Shown here piece by piece: positions 12,360 through 23,049 of a DNA stretch of 64,000 bases. The notes under the pieces were generated by a model. It was not told the origin of the DNA. It did not search any database and saw nothing but the letters and a program-made list of their open reading frames with translations. The stretch spans positions 4,788,501 through 4,852,500 of the forward strand of contig JARHVA010000122.1 in the NCBI GenBank assembly GCA_037957365.1, read 5' to 3'. How positions within the stretch are numbered: position 1 is the stretch's first letter; each line of letters begins with the position of its first letter. The DNA comes from Torreya grandis. Lineage: Eukaryota > Streptophyta > Pinopsida > Cupressales > Taxaceae. The position numbers and the translations under genes are program-made.

Positions 12360-12813
12360 GACCCCATTATGCCCTCACAAGCTATTACTTGTCCAATACC
12401 AAACATTTAACAAAACATCATTATAGTAGCATCCACACCAAATGAAGATTCATAATTAGAGTCAAGTTCTATTCTTCAACTGATATCAGATTTAACATCA
12501 AAAGTAGAGTCAACATTACTCTCAACATGAGATTCAGAGTCCCTTGAGTCAAAATCATATTCAAGAATCAAAATATGTTCATGGTTAATACAATAATGGT
12601 TATGCATGCCTTGTAGATCAATTTGAATACATTTGTGATCTTTCTAAAGTTTTTAGGATGATTAATTTAGATTTGACACAAGTTATCATAGTATCTTCTA
12701 TGAGAATTATGTTACCTCTTCCCATTTCATATGCCATTACCACCAACCAACCTAGCCATTTTATTGACCTTCCATATCTCATAAGTGTCAATTGGGATTG
12801 ATATAATCATACC

Positions 12814-13440
12814 TTGTTGAACTACATCTATAGTGACATATCAGTTGATGAACATCAGGGAGGCCAAGACCAAATTCCTGAAAAAGATGAACAATATCCT
12901 AGTAAAACATTTTTGGAGGTGTTAGGGGATAATAAAATTTCAAACTCAAAATATTTTAGTGAAACCTTTTTGAAGGTGCTAGAATACAATAAAATTCAAA
13001 AGTCAACATTGCTTAGTGAAACCTTCTCAAAGGCACTATAGGATAATCAAGACAACTTCATTGGTGAAAACCTCTTTGAGGAACCAATAGCTGAGTACAA
13101 AATTTGTTTGTTACTTGATGAAGACAAAATCAAAGATAAAATCAATATATGTTCCATTCTATAACATAATCAGATGGTAGCTCCTCTTAGTCATAAAAAA
13201 AATAAAAATATGGTGGTCTTATTGAGAGCATATTCAAAAGTCTTCAACCCCACCACATCCAAATTTATGTCTAATCCAAACTTAACAACATTGTGTGTGC
13301 CTAAAAACCTTGATCTTCATTTATTTCCCAACCATTATACATTCCGTTATTATCCAACATTACATTTCCAAATCAAATTTATCATCCACTATTTATCTGT
13401 ATTTACCATCCTTGACCTCACTTTCCTTTCTAAAGGCTAA
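12814..13440 (+). pseudogene. A-family accessory ORF, copy in element A
   Basis: Two ORF pieces (12814-13041 and 13174-13440) with readable sequence between them correspond residue by residue to the A' region at 61100-61735. Three 19-residue repeats, each starting S-(E/K)-T-F-L-(E/K)-V-L and carrying a D/Y-N-(K/Q)-I, occupy about 12898-13060. They are followed by an acidic stretch with L-L-D-E-D-K-I-K-D and a C-terminal part rich in His, Phe, Tyr and Pro that ends before a TAA at 13438. I do not recognise the family. There is no signal peptide, zinc knuckle or enzyme motif. Upstream acidic Ser/Asp/Glu-rich coding extends back to about 12430 with stops. Confidence 0.6.
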
Positions 13441-14156
13441 AAAGATGCATTGTCTTAGTGTTTGAAGGAAACAAAATCAATGACCAATGAAGATCATAAT
13501 AACATTCTTAGAATCCAAATCTATAGTAGGTTATTGATAGAACAACTATTTAAAAGAGGTGTGGGATATAAATTTACATGATTTATCATTATAGTTGTAT
13601 CATATGATGATCAGGACATGCATCTCCACATCATCGATAATAATTAAAAAAAACATTCACCCAGGCCAAAAACATTTACCATGCCATTTACATTTGCCAT
13701 AAAACCATACCATTTTTAGTTTTCATTTACCTTTTCCATTTTTAATTTACCATACCTAGGCCCAAAACATTAACCATATCATTTCCATTTTCCATTTACC
13801 TTATCATTTTAATTTTCCATTCCTCTTACCATTATTTCATACCCTACTATATACCTCACCTTACCACTTAGGGGCAACCCTATTATGATTTTATCCACTG
13901 TTCATACCACCATCATCCTAAATAATGCTATACCATATATTTTCCTACCATGCCATCTCTATTATACCAAATCCTATTTTTAGCCATCCTACTTAATCCC
14001 TTTTGATCTTGATTATTTTGGTTTTTCTTGTACCTTCCATGAGGGAATTTTGATCTAGTTTTATTAGTTTTAGAATCCCATGTTTAAATGATAGTCTATG
14101 AAAGTAGTGTGACATTTGATCTGGAAAGTTATCTTTTATTCAAATTTGACTAGTGT

Positions 14157-14290
14157 TATTTATTATAACTGCCTATGGGCAAATCAATAGTCCACTTTGT
14201 GTTGCTAATTATAACTACCTATGGGTAAATTAGTAACATAGAACTATGTTGTTTCCTAATTATAACTGGATATGGGAAAACTAAGGGAAA
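14157..14290. repeat. Three copies of an ATTATAACTGCCTATGGG motif (element A)
   Basis: A 25-30 nt block, best seen as ATTATAACTGCCTATGGGC followed by AAAT, occurs near 14163, 14207 and 14258 at about 45-50 bp spacing. Two more copies lie beyond the C insertion near 25480 and 25550. A' has the same set near 62341, 62393, 62447, 63603 and 63650. Confidence 0.75.
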
Positions 14291-14504
14291 CACTTGTTTA
14301 CCATGTATTTTCATATCACCTTGGCATTACTATTCTCATTTACCTAGACATTTGTTGGATTTGAGAACTTGTTGTGACCTAGTCAGTTTCTCACCACATT
14401 TTGTGTGGCTAGAGTAATTGTAACATAGGGTCATTTTGAGGCTATGTAGGTTGTGCTCAATTCACGTTGAGGTCATCTTAGTCCCCCTTTATCATACACT
14501 CACC

Positions 14505-14592
14505 ATTTTGTGAGAAATCTAAGCCAATACTCTCACCATTTTATGAGTAACTTAAGAAAACACTCTCATTATTTTATGAGTTAGACCATTTA
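14505..14592. repeat. Tandem CTCACCATTTTATGAG repeat (element A)
   Basis: Three units of about 38-42 bp, each with CTCA(C/T)(C/T)ATTTT(A/G)TGAG and a following AA(C/T)(C/T)TAAG(C/A)-like tail. The A' counterpart (62690-62815) has four units. Confidence 0.75.
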
Positions 14593-15162
14593 GTATCTCA
14601 TAATTCCAAATTAGGTTTAGATATATCAAAATTCCAAAAAAAATCATAAAATTTCAAAATTCAAAAACATTTGTCATGTTTAATCCTAGTTAGTCATCCT
14701 CCATCTGCCCTATTAGGGCAAATCCATTGTTAGGATGTTTTTTTTGCTTTTACTTTTAGGATTTTTATGTGTTTAGCTTTCTTAATTATTATTTTTATTT
14801 TCTTTCCTATTTATTTCCTTTCAGCACTATGCTTTGACTCAATCTATATGTGGTCATTAGGTTATTCCTTGCACATTATTCTTGAGTCCATCCATATTCA
14901 TATGTCAATATTGTCATCATGGTTTTTATCATTGGTGCATTATTTTCAATTGTTCATTTGATCGAGAGTTGGTCCTTATGCACATTTTTCCAAGTTATCA
15001 TGGTGTTATATCATGAGGTATATCATCATGTTCTATATAAATAATCATCTTAGGAAGTCTTAAAAGTAATGGAGCCACAAAAAATTCTCTTTGATACAAT
15101 TGACAAATCCTCCCACCCTCCTTAATCAAATTAAACCCCTTGACCATTCTAGGTGTATCAAT

Positions 15163-15167
15163 GTTAA
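15163..15167. repeat. Left target site duplication of element C (GTTAA)
   Basis: GTTAA directly precedes the TG of the 5' LTR and recurs at 25209-25213 directly after the CA of the 3' LTR. Confidence 0.9.
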
Positions 15168-17325
15168 TGTAGAGTAATTTCTTACTCTACATCGTATTTA
15201 ATTTATTTTTGATTTGGGTACTACAATTTTGGTTCCTACGCATCTTAGACGAAGCCACAGAGTTTTGGAGCAAAGAACGGGTTCATTTTGCCTAAGTGTC
15301 GAAGTGCAGCAGAAGCTACCAAGTGTCGTCCTCAGAGCATGGTTCCTTTTTCCCCTTTTGTTACTTTTGTTTTATTTTTGGCCTAAGTATTGGATTCAAG
15401 TGGAAGTATCCAAGTGTCACTTTTTTGGAGACGAAGATGGATAGCTGGCCACTTCTGAGGACCCTTTTTATAGCTTTCTAGAAAACCATGGATCGTGCCA
15501 CATACCCAGTAGCAGTTAAGCAAAACGCACCACATGTCAGCATTTGCATATCATAAAGGCACCCGTGCTTCATTACACCTTTTGACAAAGAATTTCAAAG
15601 AGCCAAGCTTTGAAGTAGTGGAAAGTGCCAAGTGGTAGTTACAGAGGCCCTAAATTACTTTTTGAAGAAGCATCAGAAGCCACCACGTGTCATTATCTGA
15701 GAGACCTTGGTCCAATGCTTTCATTCAAAGCACATAAAGGTGTCTTTTCATTTTGCTTAAGTACTCAAGTGTAGCAGAGGCTCCCAAGTGTCACTCCCTG
15801 AGTCCCTCTTTACTCCATCCCCAAAAAATGTGGAAGGCACCATATACCCCCAGAAGGAGAAGCGGAAGATGCCACGTATCTTCTCAGGAATAGCGGAGGT
15901 CACCACGTGTCAACCTCCGAGAGACCACCTTCGAACCTAATTGCCGAATAAAGATGGTGGTGGGACCCAAATAATATTCCAAAGGACTTTGGGAGCACCG
16001 AGTGTCAACAGATGAAGACTGCCACGTACATCCATCCTTTCTTAAGGATTTCCAAGGCAGAGAGCGCACTGAGTTTGTTTAAATAAAGCTGCAAAGTATT
16101 GAGGAAGCAGGTTGTGATAGGTGTCGAAGGTAGAGTGTTCCTCAATGAAATATAAAGAAATTAGAAATGACCAAGTGTCATCCTCCAGTGCTTTCTAGAT
16201 CAAAAGGAGAGAAAAGTCATAGATTGACTAAGTATCCTCGTGTCTGCCTATCTGCTACAGTAGAGATGGAGGGAAAATAGGTGAAAGTTATTCTCGGTAG
16301 ATGAAACAGTGCATCGAGTAGATTTTTTGGGGCTTACAAGCATTGAAGATGCTATCTGTTTGTCCCCTAATAGCAGAAGCATAGTAGACAGTTGAGCAGC
16401 CAAAGAGTTGATGAAATGAGGAATTTTAGGTGTGAAGAAAGGTACTAGATATGGATTGCCATGCCGCAGTCAAGACAGTTCTTGATAAGACCAGAATGCA
16501 TCCAAGGCATTGAATGCACCATCTATTTTGTCCCTGGTGAGTGAAATATAAAGTGAAATTACATGGGAAAGAAAGTAATCAAAGGAGACATCTAAGGCTA
16601 TATAAGAAAATTTGTAAAATCTAGAGAGGGGGATTTTTCATAGTTTAGACTTCTTATAATTTTGACCAGTAATATCGTTTTCTCTTATCTTAATTTTATT
16701 AAGTTGTAAATTTGATGTAATCATGCACATTTAGTGCCCTTTATGTGGCTAAATGAATTAAGGAAATTTAAGCTCCATGCCTTGGTTGGTGTTATTTGTG
16801 TCGTCTATAAATTAGTCTATTATGTAGATTTTCTAGTGTTGTGATTGGAAATGTTATTTGCTTTTGTCTCATTTTTTGGAGTCTGAAGTTCTACATAATT
16901 GTGTGTGACTCCTGCACCTCTTATGTGAGTAAAGGATTCTATTAAGAAGATTGAACACTATGCCTTTGTTGACAATTCTTGTATCTCAGCAAAAGACTCC
17001 CCTATTTTGAGCCTCTATTTTTGTTATTCCAATCTTTTACATTGATCATGCACTTGTCTACTCTTAAATGTAATAGAATCATATAATAGTCTCACTAAGC
17101 TCAGGTTAGGATTAGGATTACACTTAGGCACATCGCCATAGTTAGGTTTCATTTCCTATATTTTGCATTTCTGTTTAGTCTCCTATCCCTTTTCCCCAAC
17201 ACCTATAAAATAGAAGAGACCAGCTTCTTTAAAACCTGGAGGTTGTTTCAAGTTGCATTGTCTCACAGCTTGAAACATCCCATTGTTGATTGGCTAAGAC
17301 CTAGCACAATTTTATGCCATCAACA
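15168..17325 (+). mobile_element. 5' LTR of element C
   Basis: Begins TGTAGAGTAATTTC and ends GCCATCAACA. It aligns end to end with 23050-25208. The first bases form a perfect 9-bp stem-loop (15169-15190). The first kilobase, presumably U3, carries many CACGTGTC/CAAGTGTC blocks. A TATA box, CTATATAAG, lies at 16598-16606, and a second possible one, CCTATAAAATAG, near 17204. Confidence 0.95.
16598..16606 (+). promoter_or_regulatory. TATA box in the C 5' LTR
   Basis: CTATATAAG, a near-canonical plant TATA element, is kept identical in the 3' LTR at 24480-24488. It is the best candidate for the element's own promoter and would leave roughly 700 bp of R plus U5. Confidence 0.6.
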
Positions 17326-17350
17326 GTTTTTGGCACACCTGATGGGACCC
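17326..17350 (+). other. Primer-binding-site region of element C
   Basis: Just after the LTR comes TTTTGGCACACCTGATGGGA, matching at the same place the blocks after the A', B, E and G LTRs. The general form TGGCRYRCCYRGTGGGACC resembles primer sites complementary to lysine tRNA (TGGCGCCCA...GTGGGGC), but it is not exact. Confidence 0.7.
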
Positions 17351-17483
17351 ATCTATCAAGGAAGTTGAAGAATTCTTGGTGTATTCTTCAGCCAATTAGC
17401 CTTTGGAGGTTTTTTATCGACACCAACAACAATTCTAAGTTGTCAGCCGATCAAGCAGTATCATTAAGAAATCACCTTTTGGT

Positions 17484-18827
17484 ATGTATAGCTCTATTAC
17501 TCATAAATATGAGTCTTCTTATTCTTCAAATATGTTTAATCAAGGACAAACTTCTCCCAGAGTTATGTCAAGTGAGGAGGATGCACATGATCACGAGCTA
17601 TACCAGTTTTATGCCCAACCTGACCTCATTTTCACTTTCAAAAAAACATTGCTGGGATTCAAAAAATATGTGTTAGAACTTGACAGCAAAAGGGAATATG
17701 GCAAAGCGATCCCTCGTCATGTCATTTATCAATTAAGGAAAGTAATTGACCTGATCAAAAGTGAGCAGGATCCCATTGAAAAGGCAAATTGGCAAGAGCT
17801 TACCTATGAAATGCTAGATGTGTGTGGATTGATTGTATTTCTAGAAGAGAGGCTAAGAGTTCATGAGAACCAGCCTTACCAAGTCTACCAAACTTCATAT
17901 CCACCACCACAAATCCTGTATCAAACATATGTCACCCCTATTCATGAGCAAGGTCAGACTTGTCAAGATCATTTCCCCAATAATGCAAAGTCTATGACAG
18001 CAGCAAGGGAAGAGGTCCCCAAACTCTCACTTTCCCCTCAAGACTCTTCTACCCTTCCTCAAGAGGCTTCTTGTTTTCCATCACCGCCTTCTTCTTCATC
18101 CTTTTTTGAAGAAGAGTATATTTTGAAGGAAGTAGTTGAGTACGCAAAGGAATATGCTCAATTCATGGCTAGTCAAGAGGATTTCATAAGAATAGATGAG
18201 GAAGAAATCAACATAGATTCCCCTTTTTATGGGTAAGAGGATAAGCCGCAAGCTTTTTCGTTCACCTCAGATGAGGAGGAGATCATTTCTGACTTTTTCT
18301 TTACTTTGCAAGAACATGTGGAGAAGTATGGAAGCTCCCTTGATCAGGTTCCTGAGGTAGGTGACACTATCCCTCAAGAAGGATGTGGATTGGCCGAATA
18401 TGAAGAAGGCAACATTGAGACTCAAATGAGTATGCAGGAAGAAGGCCATCTTTTAGATTCATCCTTTTAAGAGGATGAAGTCATCACAGAGCATGATGAT
18501 GAAATAAAGCTGGAATTTGAAGGAGATGAGCCAAGAGATAATGGATATCAAAAGGCACAGAGTAAAGAATCAATATCCAATGATTTCTTGATGACACTTG
18601 GTACCATGAAGGACCAGCATTTGATAGGCATTCAAAGATAAGAAGAGATTGTAGATGTTGAATACATGATTTGCTCAGACTCATTCGAGTGCAGGTAGAC
18701 CCGTGTGGCTAGTGTAGTGAACATTCCATCAATGACATATTCATTTCAATCACCAGTCTGGCAACACAAGTTGACTTGTCATAAAGAGGATGTGGGAAAG
18801 TTTGTTTTTGATCTTAGAGGGAAGTAA
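17484..18827 (+). pseudogene. Element C ORF1, unknown acidic protein
   Basis: The frame from ATG 17484 is open for 250 codons to TAA at 18234. It then continues in the same frame through three more stops to TAA 18825-18827, giving about 447 codons. The N-terminus is Tyr/Ser/Gln-rich. About residues 45-135 look helical, with alternating Lys/Glu and Leu/Ile. Next comes a Pro/Gln/Tyr-rich linker (about 135-180), then Ser/Pro runs and a strongly acidic C-terminal half with repeated D-E-E-E patches. I know no family for it. It has no zinc knuckle or protease motif and does not look like Ty3 gag, though it holds the gag position. A possible splice donor-like GGTATGT overlaps the chosen start, and an overlapping frame opens at 17314, so the true N-terminus is uncertain. 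Confidence 0.65.
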
Positions 18828-19227
18828 GGATTTGTCATAAATGTAGTTAGGTAGTTTCCATTCCTACATCACTTTGTTTTGTTTTTTTCTTTCCCACTTT
18901 CTTTTAAAATAAGAATTTTAAACGTAGAGTCGGCGTCTCTAGAATTATTTAATTATTTAAATTTTGCCACAATAAATACTTCCCCAAATCTTCAAGATCT
19001 CCAAGGTACCTTGCACCACATAACATGTCCACCTCACTATATCTTGAAGATTGAGTAGGATTTACCAATGGTCACCTAAAATTAATGCCATTTGGGACTT
19101 GATAGGCCCATAAATATGCCCTTAGCAAATTTTAAAGTTTACAACTCTCAAGCACTCCTGCAAAAATATCTTGCTCATTACAATTGTTAGTGCCTAGTGA
19201 AATTGTTTTAGCAAGCGTGTTTTTATC
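18828..19227. other. Spacer between ORF1 and ORF2 of element C
   Basis: About 400 bp without coding. A T/C-rich run (about 18868-18905) is followed by AGAGTCGGCGTCTCT, in which TAGAG and CTCTA can pair around a seven-base loop, and then an AT-rich tract. This could be a spliced intron end or a translation-related structure, but nothing decides between them. Confidence 0.4.
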
Positions 19228-20980
19228 TTGAGAAAATTTCATACAAGGGTATCATATAAGAAATCTAGAGATGGTAGGAGCATCATCATCCCAATAAGGA
19301 ATAGGAGCACCTGGATACCTCGACAAGTTGCTAGCAAGCAAATCATATGCTATAGCTCCTACACAGCCACCAAGAAGCTACCCAAGAACCAAAGCCCTGG
19401 GAGTCGACCAAACCAGTGACCCATCTAAAGTAAGGGATTATGTAGATGTGATCATGGACCCAATTATAAAAAGATCAGTGGCAAGAACCTTAGAGAAGGG
19501 GCACACTAGAGGTGTCTGCAAAGAGTTAGGGTGAGGCAATACGAGATGTTTGAGATGAGGATATGGACCTCCCAGCTTGCTCAATTTGTTGTCCCGGCTG
19601 TGCACCCATGTCTGGATATAATTGAGTTGTGTGTAGACTTATTCCATCCACAATCATGTTCCATCTAAGAAGGCCCCTTCATGCTATAGATCACCCCTCA
19701 AGCTATCAGGGACATGCTCACCCTGCGATATGATGATACTACCACCTTCCCTATTATTGAAAGGGTGTAGAGGAGATGGGCAAATGTCAACACTCATACC
19801 AAGTTTCTGAGGTTTGATTTGCAAATAGTAGATGGTGACACAATGGTGCCTACGCTCCCCGCTTCAAGGACTCAGTTCACGCCTGCCAGCCAAGATGCAT
19901 TGTCGATGATGGCTCTCATCTTTGGCATGAAGGATGATGTAATGGTATACGCAAAGCAAATGGCCATTCTCTTCAAGTTGAAAATAGTTGACAAGATGTA
20001 AGAGTACCATCTTGACTTCTCCGATCACCTCACCTTCTCAATGGTCGAGTAGCTGACCCAGTTCAGGGCATAAGGGATATTCAGGTATTCCTGCTTTCTG
20101 TTCCACCTCATTCTACACCAGAACCCTGACCTCTTCTCCTAATTTATGAGCCTAAACCTATATGACCCAGCCTTCAATCCCTAAAGAACCATCCCTGTGT
20201 ATGTATGGACACAAATTTTATCAAAAACCAGTGACACATATGAATTTTGGGAATTATTCATCACCCCTGTCCTCCATTGACTTAGCCCCGAGCTTATTAT
20301 AAACAAGTTATTCCCAAGTGTCACGAACCTCCTGGTTAGTTGTCCCATCACATGACCTTAAGGGTCCATGGATTCTGTGGGGAACCAGTGTTGCTCCCAA
20401 AAGTTTTGACTCTTTGGTTAGCATTCCTAGAAATCATTAGGCAGGTATCAATGGTTGACAATGAATTTGGCTCTAGGAAGAAGAAGAGGAGAATGTACAA
20501 TCTCCCTTAGATGGGAGGCAATGTAAGCCTAGAAGCCAAAGAAGCTGAGACTATGATGCTAAGGAAGCTGACCTCCCTGGGCTTCTTATTGATCAAAGAC
20601 AAGTGGGTTTATGACATAGCCTCCGTAGTGAGGACAAATAGAATTGAAACCAGGATCGTGCATGAAAGCCACCCCTATTGGGAAACTAGGAAAAATCCTA
20701 CAAAAGACACCCCTAGTCTCTATATTGAGTTAATGGACCTGCCTCTCCCACTAAATAGGCCATGGGAGACCTTTTATGATAAATAGAGGGAATATGATCC
20801 TAAGGCCAGGATGACCTCTGGTTTGAGAAGGATGCTGAGAAACAAAGGATGGGACGTAGAGAAAATTAAAGCCTATTAGAAATATAGGCAAGAAATCACC
20901 CAGACCACCCATGCCTTTAGAGGCATAGAATTAGATGAAAGGTGGGAATAAATTTGGGATGAATGGAATCCATCCCCTGT
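19228..20980 (+). pseudogene. Element C ORF2, N-terminal half, unknown conserved protein
   Basis: A decayed frame, readable in pieces (19328-19534, 19540-20300, 20511-20880), gives a Trp/Phe-rich helical protein. Features include a D-L-F-H-P pattern followed by a segment ending T-P-Q-A-I-R-D-M-L (about 19640-19730), the D-A-L-S-M-M-A-L-I-F block (about 19890) and a V-W-T-Q-I-L motif (about 20205). The last two, with the stretch between, are shared with element F (about 7590-7900). The layout loosely recalls proteins annotated as 'putative plant transposon protein', with an AIN/AIR-like helix, but I cannot confirm that. Most stops sit where Gln or Trp codons would be expected. Function unknown. 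Confidence 0.55.
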
Positions 20981-22985
20981 ATTTAGCCTAGAAACAAGCC
21001 CAATGCCGACACTTGGGGCAGAGCAGGAAGCTGCAGCAGGTCCAAGCCAATAGCCACAGACTTTAGAGCAAGCTATAGCTACCACAAAACAACCAAGAAG
21101 TGTGGCATCCCCACCACCATAGGCCACCCCATAGGTGGGAGTAATTGAATTCCCCAGTTCCCCACATGCACCACCAATAATAGAGGCAAAAGGAAGATGA
21201 ATGCAGCCAGAGGTGGAGACACCCAAAAAAAGAAGGGTGTAATTCCAATTAGACCTAGAAGAGGAAGAGGAGCCTTCACAACACCCCATGCAGAGCACTG
21301 CAACCTCCCCATAGGTAATTATTCCTCCCCTTCCTCCCTCTCAACCTATTCCCCACCCTGTCGGCATAATGCCTCCACCTAGTCAAGCGACACCTCTTAC
21401 CATTGCTGTCATTCCCATCTCACAAGTCACTCCCTCATCAATGCCCTAAGCCCTCACATTACCCCATTTTCCCCCTTCCATTCCTAGGAAGATGCCCCTA
21501 CAAGTCACCCCTACACAGCCAATGGCTATCTAATACAACCTGCCATAAGGATTCCCTTTTGTAGGGGGACATATTGTGTCCCCTTCCACATTCCAGACAT
21601 AGGCTGACACTGCTAGGAGGGCAAGAGAAGCCCGATTGGAGAAGAAAAGGAGTATAGAGAATAAAGCACTAGAGGTCACACATTTGAGGTCACAATTTGA
21701 GCCCATTCAATAGCAGCTGACGGTGATCCATTTGTCACCCAACATTGCTAGGCTGAGCAAATAAATGCAGCTAGAGGACTACACCATGAATGTAGTGGCC
21801 ATTGACATGTCTCTGTTCAAGCCTCAAGACCGAGTCAAGCTACTGACCGAATCTACTTTTGTAGTCACAAAAGATTACTTGAAGAAATCAAGGAGACTAC
21901 AGAAGATGGAGGTTGATTTGGCCCAGGAAAAGGTAAACTGTAATAGTTTGGCCAAACAAATAAACAAAAAAGACAATGAGATAGCTAGTTTATAGAAATA
22001 GTTGGAAGATACTATTTCCTTCCAAACTCAATGGGTAATTCAAGCCCAAAATGATTCATTAAAGATGAAGCTTACACTTGCCAAGGATGCAGCTATAGAT
22101 CTGAGATGAGAAAATGCAATGTTGCAGGGAAGAGTTGAAGGACTGCAGCTCAGGTTACCCAATCACAGCAAGGGCTACTAGAAGAATAGAATAAGGCTAC
22201 ATCTTTTCAAGCCTAGTTCTGGGCAGAGCAACAGAGGATGGTGCAACTAGCAATTGAGCTAGCCAATAGGCCAAGAGGTATCAGAGTCATGCAGATGGTG
22301 AAGGAGCTCTATGAGTTGGCATGGGTGAGGATCTCTTTCAAGATTATCTAGCTCAAGCCACTTTTCACCTTCCTACACAATGTTCAACAACTGTGTGAAA
22401 GGGTAGAAAATCCAGCTTAGAACACTCTGGCCACAATCTCCCAGAGAGTCATAGACTCTCATTCATTACTAGAGAAGCTCTATAGCTCAAGGGATGTGAT
22501 ACTGGCAACAACGGGGATCCTTGACAGAATGGCTACCACAAAATGGATCAATGAAGAGCTTAGTTGTAATTGCACAACCAACAGTTGTAGAAGTTGTCTC
22601 AATGTCATGAAGGAAGGCATCAGTGAGATGAGACAACACATTGAAGATTTGGTGCAACTAGGCTTGCCTTCCCCATTTCTAGATGCAAGGATGGTCTTGA
22701 TGGCTGATCAACTCCAACCATTGCTGCTGGCTAAACAAAGGGATTAGATAGTTTTCCAGAGCTTATAGGATGATTCCTCAACATCAGAGGTCAAGACTAT
22801 TATGATTCCTATTTTCTAGCTAGAATCTAAGCTAAAAGCCACTGCCCAGGTCCTGTAAACCTTCTCACACAAGAATCTCATTAGCTTGGACTTAGCTTTT
22901 GATGAGTTGTAGAGCAAGCAAGGATTACCTGACCATGAGTGGTCTATCTTCCAGACAGCTCTTTTGAAGCTATAAATTTTGAAAT
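20981..22985 (+). pseudogene. Element C ORF2, proline-rich and coiled-coil half
   Basis: Continuing from the N-terminal half, the frame passes through an acidic E-E-E-E patch (about 21260), a long Pro-rich stretch (about 21310-21520) and an Arg/Glu-rich helix (about 21610-21680). A strong coiled coil follows, including the open piece 21765-21995 with Lys, Glu, Gln and Leu heptads. Further helical pieces run to about 22980, among them an open piece at 22496-22747 with Cys residues (C-N-C...C-R-S-C). No enzyme motif is present. A structural role is plausible. Overlapping minus-strand ORFs at 20876-21312 are shadows. Confidence 0.55.
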
Positions 22986-23049
22986 TTTTATCGAGCGGGA
23001 GTCAGATTCTTTTTGAGAAGGCTCAAAAGCCCTGGTGGTCACTAATAAC

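Larger units (their letters stand above)
12360..15167 (+). mobile_element. Element A, internal region, left part
   Basis: This aligns along its length with 60636-63402 of element A' (for example the shared block AAGCATTACTTGTCCAA-like at 12380 and 60650). It is bounded on the left by the end of the F LTR and on the right by the C insertion. It holds the accessory ORF relic at 12814-13440, a TTTACCAT-rich tract (about 13670-13840) and two sets of short repeats. The 5' part of element A, including its leader, lies to the left of F and was not recognised. Confidence 0.8.

Noticed and set aside
15884..16069. Minus-strand 61-codon ORF, nearly identical to the one at 23766-23951
   Set aside because: Repeated only because both lie in the two LTRs of element C. 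No start context or domain.
20876..21312. Minus-strand ORFs of 140, 77 and 61 codons rich in Gly, Cys and Trp
   Set aside because: They are antisense shadows of the proline-rich part of C ORF2, and they overlap each other in different frames.
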